Shown here: piece by piece, positions 44,735 to 54,735 of the stretch
Position numbering within the stretch: the first letter of the stretch is position 1
Layout of the letters: every line of letters starts with the position of its first letter
Source of the DNA: Aurantiochytrium sp. KH105
Lineage: Eukaryota > Sar > Bigyra > Thraustochytrida > Thraustochytriidae
DNA length: 64,000 bases
NCBI GenBank assembly: GCA_003116975.1
Contig: BGKB01000086.1
Coordinates: 62,001-126,000, forward strand
Direction of reading: 5' to 3'
Notes under the pieces: generated by a model
What the model saw: the letters and a program-made list of their open reading frames with translations, nothing else
Told to the model about the DNA's origin: nothing
The model's database searches: none
Position numbers and translations under genes: made by a program

Positions 44735-47725
44735 CTAGTAGAGCACCGGTGCGATGCCGTTGCTCCAGAGCTGGAAGCGTTCATAAATGATGGTTCCCGT
44801 CGAATGGGCCGCCTTGTCTGCCATGGCACGGACCTTTTTGTCAAGCTGCGTCTCGGAAAGATTGAGCATGAGGCGCTCCTTGAGCTCACGAACACAGCGC
44901 TCAACGCCACCTCCAGGCTGATTGAAGCAGGGGAGGCGCGACTTGTAGCCAGTGATCTCAATCATGGTGACCAACGTGTCGAGGTGCTTGCGCGCCTCCA
45001 AGAGGCCCTGCACCAAGAGATCCTTGAAACGAGCCCAATTTTCGCTCTTTTCGCCACCCATGGCATCAACGAGCTCGGGCGTGAGCTTGAATGGCGCACG
45101 CTCCATGGAGAAATTCGTATGCTTGACCTTGTCCTTTCCGGGCGCCATGCCCAGAACAAAGCCAAAATCAATGTGCATGATGCGACCAGTCGCCTCCTCC
45201 AGCATGATGTTGCCGTTATGGCGATCCTTGATGCCCAGAATATAGCAAACCAAACTGTATCCGGCCATTGACTCGGTGTACCGCTGCTGCACTGCCGCAA
45301 GCTCGTCGGGATCCGAAAATTTTTGGCGGAAAAAGTCCCCGATGCGGATGTTGTTGTTATCCTTTTTGATTCCATCAAAAGAATTTGAGTTCTGCAACAC
45401 CTCCAGCATACCGGTGCTTTGGGACGTGGAAAGAATCTTGTACGGCCGAATCCAAAGTGCGAGATTTTGGTCGGCCCAAATGTCATGGAGGAACTTGATG
45501 AGCTGCATGATGAAAGCCTCCTGCCTCAAATCATCATTCGACTTTGCGAGGAGCTTGCCGATCGGCGGGCCTTCCCCGTGCACAGGGCTTGGCTTGACGG
45601 TCTTCTCGGGCGCGCCCTCCGCTTCCGAGGCGTCGTCGCGCAGCAAATACTTGCCCAGTGCCGCCAGATAAACACCCTTTGGTCTGGTAGCAACGCGCGG
45701 CGTTGACATGAACGACCCGTGCATTGTAGACTTCGAAGAAGAGAGTGGCGGAGCCATCGTGCTTCCATTGCCATTTGCACCGCCCGGCGACTTTGCAATG
45801 CTGCGTGACCGTTTCTCGAAGAAGTCAATCGCCTGGAGGGCCAGCGATTCAACTTGGAGCGACTTGCGATCGTGCACCTCCTCTGGCCTTTCTGAAGAGG
45901 TGCCCTCCCCGGCGGAGGTTGACGGCGACGATGACGCAGCAGCTCCCGCAAGCGCTGACTTGCCTGCAAACGAGGGCTTTCTGTTCTTCTTGTCCTCTGT
46001 CTCTGGTTCATCCTTGCTCTCAGAAGCAGTGGGGTCGTACTCGAACCAGATGTTAGGCATGTCCACCGACTGGCTTGTCTCGGTTCGGTGCAAGCCTCCC
46101 GTCTCGCTCTCGGAGCCCGTGCGCGAGGATCCGCCCCCGGTGACAGACTCGCGCAGCTCTTGTGGGTCCATATCCACACTCGTGACGGAGCTCCTGGCCG
46201 AACGCACAAATCGTGAACGTGCAAGGGCGCGTCTTCGTGCAGATTCCCACGAAGCGGAACTCGACGCGAGATCTGCGTTCTCGGAAGGCGAACCTGGTTC
46301 GGGATCGGTTCCGTTGCCTGATACGTAGCTCAGGGAGACAGAGTCTTCAAAGTCGCCATCTAGAAGCGTCTCGGCTGCAGAGTCAAAGCCAAGCGTTTGA
46401 TAGAGGTAGGTGGCAACATCCTGTGTGCGCTCGGGGTCGTCATTTGTCGTCTCAAAGGTCATGATGCAAGGGCAGCGCTCCTTTGTACTGAATGCGGTCG
46501 ACTGTTCTGGAATGACCCGAACGATGCGCTCCCACGCTTCAGTACTCCCACAAAGAGGAATGTACACGCATCCTGGGATTTCAAGCTTGGCGAGTCGGGC
46601 GCGAAGCTTGGTCTTGCGTTCGCCGCGATCTTCGAATCGAAGTTCCTCGCAAATATCGGTGAGAAGGCGAACAAAGTCGCGCTCAGAGCGATAAAATCCG
46701 TAGCGGGCGACCTGCGCGGGAGTGAGCGTGTCGACATCAATATCGGCCTCGCCGTCCTTGCGCTCAGGCTTGAGACCCTCGACGCCCTTGGGAGGGGCGT
46801 TGATAGCCTTATTTAGCTCTTGCACCCAGGCGTCTCTGTCTTCCTGCGATGAAGCTGCCAGGAGGTACTTTCGGTCGCGCTCCATCTCGTGCAGCTCAAA
46901 GTACCACGGATGGCTCTTTGGCGGATCGTTGGGAACCACGACTCGGCAGTCGTGCAGAGGGATGGAGCGTTTGAGGAAGTTATCCGAGGTCCGAAGACAG
47001 TACAGGACACGGTGACCAATCACAAAGCGACGCTCGATCCAGCGTTCCGTGTGGAGTCCACCGCGCGCTTTCCAGCGCTTGTACAAGAGCCGGCCGTCGA
47101 ACATGCCCGAGTTGAGCTTTTCCGGAACCTGGCTTGAAATGAGAAGGGCCTGCGCTTTGCGGTCGGCCTTTTCGAGCTCAGCGAGCTCGGCGCGGGAAAC
47201 TTTGCCGTCGCGGAAAAGCTGCTCAAATACGGTGCATTGCGGACTTCCGTACACAACCGCGACTTCGAGTTTCTCCAAGAGCGTAGCACAACGGTTGTAG
47301 AGGAGTGGATCGGCGCCTGGGTTTCGATTTCCCTCGGCGTCCTCGGACTCGTAGTCTTCCATAAGACCAACGAGGGTCCAGCACATTTGCAAGGCAAGAT
47401 GCATGGACTGCTGCGAGACCATGAGCGCAAATTGCTCGAGTGTATTGACGGGCCAGTCGATTTCGAGGTGAACCATCATATGTACGAGCTGCGGGAGGTA
47501 GAATTCGATGCCTACGAAGGAGTTGCGCTCGTTCGCGTTGAGCGCGACAAGCTCAAGAACGATGCGCTGGAATTCTGGATGGTTGCGAGCTTTCCAAATG
47601 AGCATCGTCAGAGATCTCACATCGAGCGTCTGCTGTCGCTGCATCACCTTGACCTGTTCCTGGAACATCATCAGCGGACCCGGACCGTGCGGGCCCGCAT
47701 ACGTGTTGCTACTTGTGCAGCCCAT
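44735..47725 (-). CDS. Phosphatidylinositol 4-kinase, type III beta-like, with an inserted PH domain
   Basis: This encodes 996 residues. It makes PI4P on Golgi and endosomal membranes. The N-terminus MGCTSSNTY fits dual acylation: Gly2 with Ser6 for myristoylation, Cys3 for palmitoylation. Residues about 30-200 are helical and resemble the lipid kinase unique region (ARNHPEFQRIVLELVALNANERNSFVGIEFYLPQLVHM). A PH domain lies at about 207-315 (GMFDGRLLYKRWKARGG ... WVQELNKAIN). Ser-rich linkers lead to the kinase domain (about 730-996): RQEAFIMQLIKFLHDI, catalytic loop GIKDRHNGNIML, HIDFGFVLG, then the PI4K-type ending. The PH insert between helical region and kinase is not part of human PI4KB. 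It is divergent from the first FUSC gene across 2.9 kb. No intron. Confidence 0.92.
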   Translation of the reverse strand: MGCTSSNTYAGPHGPGPLMMFQEQVKVMQRQQTLDVRSLTMLIWKARNHPEFQRIVLELVALNANERNSFVGIEFYLPQLVHMMVHLEIDWPVNTLEQFALMVSQQSMHLALQMCWTLVGLMEDYESEDAEGNRNPGADPLLYNRCATLLEKLEVAVVYGSPQCTVFEQLFRDGKVSRAELAELEKADRKAQALLISSQVPEKLNSGMFDGRLLYKRWKARGGLHTERWIERRFVIGHRVLYCLRTSDNFLKRSIPLHDCRVVVPNDPPKSHPWYFELHEMERDRKYLLAASSQEDRDAWVQELNKAINAPPKGVEGLKPERKDGEADIDVDTLTPAQVARYGFYRSERDFVRLLTDICEELRFEDRGERKTKLRARLAKLEIPGCVYIPLCGSTEAWERIVRVIPEQSTAFSTKERCPCIMTFETTNDDPERTQDVATYLYQTLGFDSAAETLLDGDFEDSVSLSYVSGNGTDPEPGSPSENADLASSSASWESARRRALARSRFVRSARSSVTSVDMDPQELRESVTGGGSSRTGSESETGGLHRTETSQSVDMPNIWFEYDPTASESKDEPETEDKKNRKPSFAGKSALAGAAASSSPSTSAGEGTSSERPEEVHDRKSLQVESLALQAIDFFEKRSRSIAKSPGGANGNGSTMAPPLSSSKSTMHGSFMSTPRVATRPKGVYLAALGKYLLRDDASEAEGAPEKTVKPSPVHGEGPPIGKLLAKSNDDLRQEAFIMQLIKFLHDIWADQNLALWIRPYKILSTSQSTGMLEVLQNSNSFDGIKKDNNNIRIGDFFRQKFSDPDELAAVQQRYTESMAGYSLVCYILGIKDRHNGNIMLEEATGRIMHIDFGFVLGMAPGKDKVKHTNFSMERAPFKLTPELVDAMGGEKSENWARFKDLLVQGLLEARKHLDTLVTMIEITGYKSRLPCFNQPGGGVERCVRELKERLMLNLSETQLDKKVRAMADKAAHSTGTIIYERFQLWSNGIAPVLY

Positions 47726-48660
47726 TGAAGTTATTCGTCTGTGGCTACTCTAGGTCGAAGGGAGCTCCGCCGCCGTCGTCTTCTTCGTACTCGTATCTTT
47801 CCTGGTGGAGGAGAAAAAAAAGGTGGGCAAAAACGAAGACGTGTCTTACACTCTTGACGTTCGCCGTTTCGTACGACGACGACGCGCGGCTGTACCGCAC
47901 GAGCGAGAAGGGGCGCGCACGCTCAGGAGCGCTGAGGCAGCTTCGACGCGCCAAGGGGCTCTGCCCTGCTCCGCCCTGCTCTGCTGCGCCTCTCCCTGGG
48001 GCCGGCTGCGCTTCGGCAGTGTCGCTCAGGTCTGCGGCGCTGGTCGAGAGCGTCGAAACTCCCCCTCGTTCTCCCACGCGCAGAGGGCCGCCGCGCGCCG
48101 TCGGGGCCGGGGCTCCCGCTCTCCTGCGCGCGCGCCTCCGCGCCGGGGTCGGCCTCGCGCGCCCGCGCCCGCGCCCTTCGAGCGAGCTCGTGCGCCGCGC
48201 CGAGCGAGCGAGCGAGCGAAGTACGGAGGTTTGGCCGCGGCGCTCAGCGCGGCGTCGCGATCCTGCGCTAAGTCGGGTATAGCTGCGGCGCAAGTCGGGA
48301 TCCCAGCAGACGGAAGTAGAGTATCGCCGATACTTTTGTTGGAGCGAGCGGAATCTTGCCTGGTGTTTAGGAGTATGGAACGGAGGGGAACGGGGCTATT
48401 CGTTCCGGCTGATAGACCTAGGCCTAGATGCTACGTGGATTCGATGTGCGATTTGATCAAGAATTGAGGGCGAGAAGGCCGAGGCCGAGTGCAGACTCGG
48501 ACACCGGTGGTGGCGGCGGTGATGTATACTTACGGAGAACACTGCAAAGGCAGCGGTATGCGAGAGTCTGGAGAGCGTGCTTGCGACCACATTAAAGAAG
48601 CGCTGAAAACGATGACACACGCGGCAGTGGCCGAGAAAGGAAGAATACCGAACACCGGTA

Positions 48661-48701
48661 GAGCTTGACGAAAACACGGGGAGAGCTTGACGAAAACACG
48701 G
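48661..48701. repeat. Short tandem duplication, period 22
   Basis: Two identical 19-base copies (GAGCTTGACGAAAACACGG) at 48661-48679 and 48683-48701. Confidence 0.9.
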
Positions 48702-50164
48702 CTGCTGTTCCGTGTGTGATCACGATGCGCGTACCCTCTGGCGGTGTGGACAAGGCGTGGCCGACGTTGCGCGTTTCGATCAAATGTCTCAATGCGGATA
48801 GCCTCAGGGAATACGCGGCCGTGTTGGGCTGCCGACGGACGGTGTGCATGGAAGCCTCGTTCTGTAAATGTCACAGGACGCTGGTGTCATGCTCATTTTC
48901 GCCGCCACTGTCGCCGTTGCTGTCGTTGTCGCTGTCGCTGCGTGGTCCCGGTGAAGATAAATACCCCCTTTCTTCTTGGTCGGCATTTTGGCAAAATGTT
49001 ACGAGTCCGGCTTTTTACAGAGTCATAAATGAAAATCATGGAGAGGACTCGCACGAATGCCGCATCCTGATTCTCGAGATAGAGAGGGTAGCAAGAAGAA
49101 GCTCCGCTTGGCAACCCAATTCGCAAGCACGCTCAAAGCTTGTGTTTGGACGATCCTGAAGCCGTCTTTACCAGGACTACTCAAGACATCTGACAAAAAA
49201 CTTGCAGTCTGTTTTCTATGCTCCGATGCTACAAGCAACCAAAGTGCCCCATACGTCGTAAAGCATATTTCAAGCCGGGAAGGAGGGGTAGAGATAGCAT
49301 CCTTCTTTTTCGGCGCTGCGCCGTTTGCTCATTTTCCAAAAACGCGCCTTCGTGAGGATGCCATCTAGCTGCTGCTCCTTGCCAGTCACTACTGCAATTT
49401 GTAGTTGTAAATACTTGCCTGAGAAGCAGCAAGCATACACCATTGCGAGAAGGAAGAAGAAGTCGCGTTCACAATCCAGTGACCCACAAGCCACGCGTGC
49501 GTCCAGGCCTGCAGCCGGCCCGTGTAGCTGACATCTTAGAAACCGTCTACTTCGTCGCGTGAGGCTTGGAGTTAGCAACTCGTCACCTTACCTTACCTGA
49601 CCTGACCCTCCTTTCCCTGCCGCCGAACCCGTCTCCCGGCACACCCTCGAAACCGCTCCTCCTTCTCCTTCTTCTGTTCTTCTTCCGCCGCCTTTTCCGC
49701 TCCACCCGACGCACCCAGCCTCCTCCATCAAGCGGCCTCAATCGCTTCGAAGATTTCTGATCTGCCTGCCCGCTGTGCCGCCGATTCTCGGGCTCGAGCT
49801 CCGAGTTCCGAGCTCTCCAAGCTCGCCTCGCGCTCGTCGTCCACGGCCGCCCTGACGAATTGAACGAACGTCTTGGTCAACAACGTCTTGGTCCTTCAAC
49901 CCCGCCGTCTCTTCGGGACCGCGAATCGGGGCCAGGGACGCCCGCGTTGGGTCCCCCGGCGACCCCTCTTTCTTTTTCCCTGGTCTCCGTGCCTGCGCAG
50001 ACTCCGAGACCACGCTTCTCCGTGCCTCGCCATTCCATTCCTTTCCTCTTCGTCCCTCTCCGTTCCACTCCACTCCCTCCGCTCCACCCCGTGCCTTGCC
50101 AGGCCTCGCCTCGCCGTGCCGTGCGGGCGAGACCTGCGCGAGGCCTCTCTGCGGCGGCGGCAAG

Positions 50165-50203
50165 GGAAGGAAAGGAAAGGAAAGGAAAGGAAAGGAAAGG
50201 AAA
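50165..50203. repeat. (AAAGG)n pentanucleotide array
   Basis: About seven AAAGG units, some 430 bases upstream of the first FUSC start codon. Confidence 0.95.
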
Positions 50204-50395
50204 AGGGGACGCGTCGACATAGCGTCATCGACCTCCTGCCAGCTGCCGCGGCGTGCGGCCGGAAGCTTTCTCTGGGTGCAAGGAAGAGGCCGGGAGCGGG
50301 CTCGCGAGGGACAGGACCAGGCGGCAGAAAGCAAACACGAAAGGAGAAGTCGTGGCGTCGTCCCGCGAGGCGGCGCTCGGCGAGGGCGGAGAAGA

Positions 50396-50425
50396 CGAGT
50401 CGAGTCGAGTCGAGTCGAGTCGAGA
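50396..50425. repeat. (GTCGA)n pentanucleotide array
   Basis: About five GTCGA units, some 210 bases upstream of the first FUSC start codon. Confidence 0.9.
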
Positions 50426-50630
50426 CATCGCGAGGCAGCGGCGGCGGGGACGAGGACGAGGACGAGCCGAGCCGAGCCGAGTCGCGCTGACTGACTGATT
50501 GACTGACAAACCTGCGCTGCGGCTCGCCAAGACCTCGGTCGCGCCTTGCAGCGAGTGCTTGCTCTCCAGGTCGGGGCCGTGCCGAGGGAAACCTTGCCAC
50601 GACCAGCGGCCGGCAGATCGAAAACACAAG

Positions 50631-53600
50631 ATGAGCAGCAGCATGCCGGACCCGCTCTTCCAGGACTGGGCGGAGGACCGCGAGCTGCAGCGACTGGAGT
50701 CGGAGATCGAGAATGCCGGCGACGTCGAGAGAAACGAGCTATCGAGCCTCGAGCGCTTCGAAGAAGAGCAACAGGGACATCGTAACCAAAACGCGCAACT
50801 CCTCAAGAGCGTGGCGGACTATGCGCACCAGGGCATCCTCGAAACGCTCGGCGCAGGCGCCTTGTCGCCAGCGAACTCGCTAGCAGCCATCGTGAAGGCA
50901 GACCTAGAGACGACAGATGGCCCGATTGAACCGGCAAGTCATCGGCGCAGTTCCATTGGCAAACCCATCGGCCACGTCGAAGAGATTGTGAGCAGCAAAC
51001 CCCGTTCGGATTCTAGCGTTGGTGGTCTTTGGCGGCACATTGTAAGTCTGCTCACGCTGACTCGAGAACAAAAAATCCTCGTCCGCAATGCTGTGATCCT
51101 CAGCGCAGCGCTCGTTTTTCCCTTCTTTGAACAAGTTCGCGATCTTGCGAGCGGGACCGGCCTGCTCATCCCCATTTACGCTCTGATTTTGGCACTGCGT
51201 CCTCTTAATGACACCTGCCTCGGCATCGAGGGCCAGCAATTCATGAGTTTCGTGTTGATGTGGCCTTTTGTCGTTGCCTATGCGATCTTTATGGTGGCAG
51301 TCACCGCGCAGAATTTGACTGGCTTTATGATTCTCTTTGGCATTGGGGTATTGCTCATCTTTTTGGTGGGCCTTACATATCCGACTTGCATGCTGGCTAT
51401 CCTGCTGCAAACAATTACCTTTTCCGTGCAGAGTCTCAGTGTATGGAAAGTCTACAATCTCGAGCCGGCTGCAAGGCCCTTTCACGAGGCGCTGCTTATT
51501 CTAGGTGGCGCCACATTCGGCATGGCCATCCCGTTCTGCCTTCACATGTTTGGTGCGCTCGTCATCTTTCCGTGGAGCTCAATCCAGTCGACGCACCAGA
51601 TTCTTTCCAACAGATACACGACGTACGGAACTCTTCTTCGCCGTCTTCGGCCCATTTTTGCCAAGGTCGCCGTCGAGACCCTCGACCCGTCCAGCGAGAG
51701 CGGTGAGGGGGACCTTGACCCTGAGCTATTGAGAAAACTCACGGAGGCGCGGCAAGCCGAGATTTCATCAATTTTGCTGGTGCAAAAGTGGATGGGTCTC
51801 ACGCTCCTCGAGACGCGTTTCCACGGGCGCGGCGACGGCCTTCGCTATTTGGAACGATATGACCAGGGCCTGACGATCTCAAGAATCGCGGGCGCCGCCG
51901 CCGATGATTTATTGAACCATCAAGAAGAACGACGCAACATCGGTCCAGCAGCCCGCAAGGTCGACCAAGCGCGTGAAAAGGCTCGTTTTCTCGAACAAGA
52001 GGCACAGGCCGAAATCGAAACGGACGTTGCCGAAATTAATCAAAGACGGCTCGAGCGCAAACGAATTCCCGTTCTTCTTTACGAGATCAACCTCTTGCTC
52101 GAGCTGGGCGCGCACAGACTTTCTTCGTTGGCGGGTCTGCCCCCATCGCCAAAAGACGCAGAGACGCAGACCAAGCGCACCAATACCCTTGCATTGCTTG
52201 AGAGGGAACAAGAAGCGCTTTCGCGCCTCGCCACAGAGCTCGAGGAACTCATGGTTACATGGATGCGGCGCTACCTGCAGACAACGGCGTTGCGCACATT
52301 GGCGTCAATGGAGCGCAAGAACAGAGAAGCCTGCTTCCATCGTACCACGCTAACAAGCTACGTGCTGGAGCTTCTACGCTTGGTGCGTGCCCAGGAAGAA
52401 GCGTGGACATCGCTTCGCGAAGAAACGAGCCGCCAACGAGAAGACGACTGGCGGCATGAATGGTCGCTGACCTTTCCGTTTCAAGATGATTTTTTGGCTT
52501 CTTACTATTCGACGACGCGAGCCCACTTCTATGTCAAGGATACGCGCTTTCGCTCGCGTTTTGAGAACGCGTACGCTTCATTCTTCACGAGCGGTCGGTG
52601 GAAAATGGCCTTTAAATTTGCGCTGGGAACCTCACTGCTTACTCTTCCTGGCCTGCTGGATCCCTCCTATCTGCTCTTTTCCTCAGTGCAGCTGCTCAAC
52701 GCTGTCTTTGCCTTCCAGGTGATCCTCTTCAAGACGCAGACAGGCCTGGTCATTGAGCGCACAGCGCATCGACTTCTGGGCGTGACATTGGGATATGTCG
52801 TGGCTGGAGTAATTTGGGAACTTGCCTGCATTGGAAGTTGCGCGGCAATACACCAGTGGATATTTTACGCAGCCGAGATCGTCGCGCTCGCCTTTTACCT
52901 CTGGGCCAAAGCCGCATATCCGCAGTATGGCTATGTTGTGTTTGCGGCTTTTCGGACCATCGTCAGTCTAGCGGTGGTCTTTTCTTCGTCAGAGACGCCA
53001 AGCACAATTACGGTGTGGCGGGAAGGTGGTTTTATCCTGGTGTCGACGCTCATTGGCGCTGCCGGCGCCTTGCTCTTGGCACTCTTCCTTTGGCCCACGA
53101 GCGGTCGTTCGTTGATCCGCGCCACGCTTTCGCAGTCGTACCATGACTTTGTTTTGCTCTTTGAGCAGGTGCTTACGGAGCGCTACGAGCATCCGGATAC
53201 CTCGGAGGTGCTTCCGCAGGTTGCAGCCTTTGAGCATCAGATTGCAAGTACCTTGCACGTGGACATTGCCCTCCAGCTACGCTCTGCGCAACTCGAGTCG
53301 ATGCAGCGACTCGCCTTCGATGTGCCTCACGAGGATTACGTCAAGGCTGTGCAGAGCACGCGACGCGTGTGGCACTCGTTATGGAAGCTGCACCACCTGG
53401 GTGGGGTTCGCATGCAGGCCTTGCTGCAGCCGCAGCCGCAACATGGCGCAGACCTTGGCCTCCAGCCCGAGACGGCGCGTCTTTTCTTCTCCATGCACCG
53501 ATGGCTCACATCTGCGTTTTCGACGGCGGCCGCGCGTCTTGGATCGCAGCAAAAGGACTCCATGCCTGTTTTGCGGCCTGTCGCGGCGACCCCGCATCTT

Positions 53601-53870
53601 TTACGCGAGATGCTGCAGGATTTTCTCACGCGTGCATTTCGGGACGAAGCCTTTTACAACTGTGTGCTGGCCTCGCAAGACCTCGGCTTCATGGCCAACA
53701 TGCTCTTCATGGCAGACAGCATGCAGGACATTTCCTACGCGCTCGACGACGTCTTCACCTTTATCGAGCATTTCCTGCAGAAGCCAATGTACGCGGACCG
53801 TCTGCGCGCTGCGGAGCAGGCGCGTTTCGACGTCTTCGCCTCGCCCTCGCTCGAGATTCACGTTGAGTGA
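50631..53870 (+). CDS. FUSC/aromatic-acid-exporter-like membrane protein, array copy 1
   Basis: This encodes 1079 residues. The start is MSSSMPDPLF (context CACAAGATGA); the frame is open 44 codons upstream without similarity to its paralogues. An acidic cytosolic N-terminus (FQDWAEDRELQRLESEIENA) precedes a first block of about six membrane segments (about 149-313), a soluble helical region (about 320-650) and a second block of about six segments (about 656-823, with FKTQTGLVIERT and GGFILVSTLIGAAGALLLALFLWPTSGR). A C-terminal helical domain follows (VQSTRRVWHSLWKLHHLGG). Two TM blocks each followed by a soluble helical domain is the layout of FUSC-clan proteins (bacterial YccS/AaeB, fungal BRE4-like ArAE-2, plant ALMT). 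Such proteins export organic anions; the substrate here is unknown. First of four tandem copies. Confidence 0.8.
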   Translation: MSSSMPDPLFQDWAEDRELQRLESEIENAGDVERNELSSLERFEEEQQGHRNQNAQLLKSVADYAHQGILETLGAGALSPANSLAAIVKADLETTDGPIEPASHRRSSIGKPIGHVEEIVSSKPRSDSSVGGLWRHIVSLLTLTREQKILVRNAVILSAALVFPFFEQVRDLASGTGLLIPIYALILALRPLNDTCLGIEGQQFMSFVLMWPFVVAYAIFMVAVTAQNLTGFMILFGIGVLLIFLVGLTYPTCMLAILLQTITFSVQSLSVWKVYNLEPAARPFHEALLILGGATFGMAIPFCLHMFGALVIFPWSSIQSTHQILSNRYTTYGTLLRRLRPIFAKVAVETLDPSSESGEGDLDPELLRKLTEARQAEISSILLVQKWMGLTLLETRFHGRGDGLRYLERYDQGLTISRIAGAAADDLLNHQEERRNIGPAARKVDQAREKARFLEQEAQAEIETDVAEINQRRLERKRIPVLLYEINLLLELGAHRLSSLAGLPPSPKDAETQTKRTNTLALLEREQEALSRLATELEELMVTWMRRYLQTTALRTLASMERKNREACFHRTTLTSYVLELLRLVRAQEEAWTSLREETSRQREDDWRHEWSLTFPFQDDFLASYYSTTRAHFYVKDTRFRSRFENAYASFFTSGRWKMAFKFALGTSLLTLPGLLDPSYLLFSSVQLLNAVFAFQVILFKTQTGLVIERTAHRLLGVTLGYVVAGVIWELACIGSCAAIHQWIFYAAEIVALAFYLWAKAAYPQYGYVVFAAFRTIVSLAVVFSSSETPSTITVWREGGFILVSTLIGAAGALLLALFLWPTSGRSLIRATLSQSYHDFVLLFEQVLTERYEHPDTSEVLPQVAAFEHQIASTLHVDIALQLRSAQLESMQRLAFDVPHEDYVKAVQSTRRVWHSLWKLHHLGGVRMQALLQPQPQHGADLGLQPETARLFFSMHRWLTSAFSTAAARLGSQQKDSMPVLRPVAATPHLLREMLQDFLTRAFRDEAFYNCVLASQDLGFMANMLFMADSMQDISYALDDVFTFIEHFLQKPMYADRLRAAEQARFDVFASPSLEIHVE

Positions 53871-54735
53871 TCGAACGGGCTACCTACTACCCTACCTACT
53901 TTGCTACCTAGCTACCTGTATTCCCTGTAAGATAACCATGACATTTCTTCAACTCATGTGTTCGTGCGTGCATGTGTGTGCGTGCTGCGTTGCCGCACCG
54001 TGGCCGCCCTGACATTGTCAGTGACTGTTCCACGAACGATGTCTCGCAAACCTTGCTGACGCTCCCGAAAATGACCATCGAATCAAGACGCGAACGAACC
54101 TCCGCGTGCGACGTTGCGCGCACGGCGTTGCGCGCGAGGCTAGCTCCCGCGGCGCCATGGTCAGCGAGCATGCGCGCTTCCCTGCCTCCCCTGCACTGCC
54201 AGCTAGCCAGCCTCCAGTGACCACCGCCGGACCCTATGCCATGCTATGCTATGCCATGCTATGCTATGTCATGCTATGCTATGCCATGCTATGCTGTGCG
54301 ACCGACCCTGCCTGCCACACCGCGCCTCCCAACCTTCCCACGAGGCCATTCAGCAGCTGCGCGTCGACACCCTGCTGCAGTCATCCGCGGAAGGTGGCGT
54401 ACGCGGCCAAGACCTCTGGCTTCACTTCGACGCCTTTCCTCGCTCTGCGCTGCGTGCGCTGCGTGCGCGCCCGCTCCGCGGCCGCCTGCGCCGGGCTCGT
54501 CTGGGCCGCGCCCCGCGCCGCCGCCGCCGCGTGAAGTCCGTCTCCGGGAGGCGCCGCCGCCGCGAGCGAGCGAGGAGAGCGAGCGAGGAGAGCGAGAACC
54601 AGACCCGAGTCCGAGGCCGGGCCGGCAGGCGAGCGGAGCCGAGCGCGGCGCGCGCGGCGGCGGCGGCGGCGGGCGAGCTTGGCCGCGGCGCGGGCCGAGC
54701 TTTGGCGCGGGCTGAGCTTGGCGCGAGGCGCGATC
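53871..54735. promoter_or_regulatory. Spacer between FUSC copies 1 and 2
   Basis: It contains a CTAC-type run just after the stop (about 53881-53918) and an ATGCT-based array (about 54236-54296), then a CG-rich 5' region. Open frames here reflect the repeats. No gene. Confidence 0.5.
54236..54296. repeat. (ATGCT/ATGCC)n pentanucleotide array
   Basis: About twelve five-base units mixing CTATG and CCATG, with a higher-order period near 25. It lies 440 bases upstream of the second FUSC start. Confidence 0.9.

Larger units (their letters stand above)
47726..50630. promoter_or_regulatory. 2.9 kb divergent gene-free region between PI4K and the FUSC array
   Basis: The largest gap in the window. 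It contains a CCTAGGCCTAG palindrome (48417-48427), a 19-base direct repeat of period 22 (48661-48701), an AAAGG array (about 50165-50203) and a GTCGA array (about 50396-50425). Open frames of 60-240 codons are Arg/Ser/Pro-rich and mirror on opposite strands; none looks like a protein. No RNA gene could be recognised by eye. Confidence 0.55.

Noticed and set aside
54236-54296. Possible CRISPR-like array
   Set aside because: Units are contiguous with no spacers; a simple pentanucleotide repeat in a eukaryotic genome.
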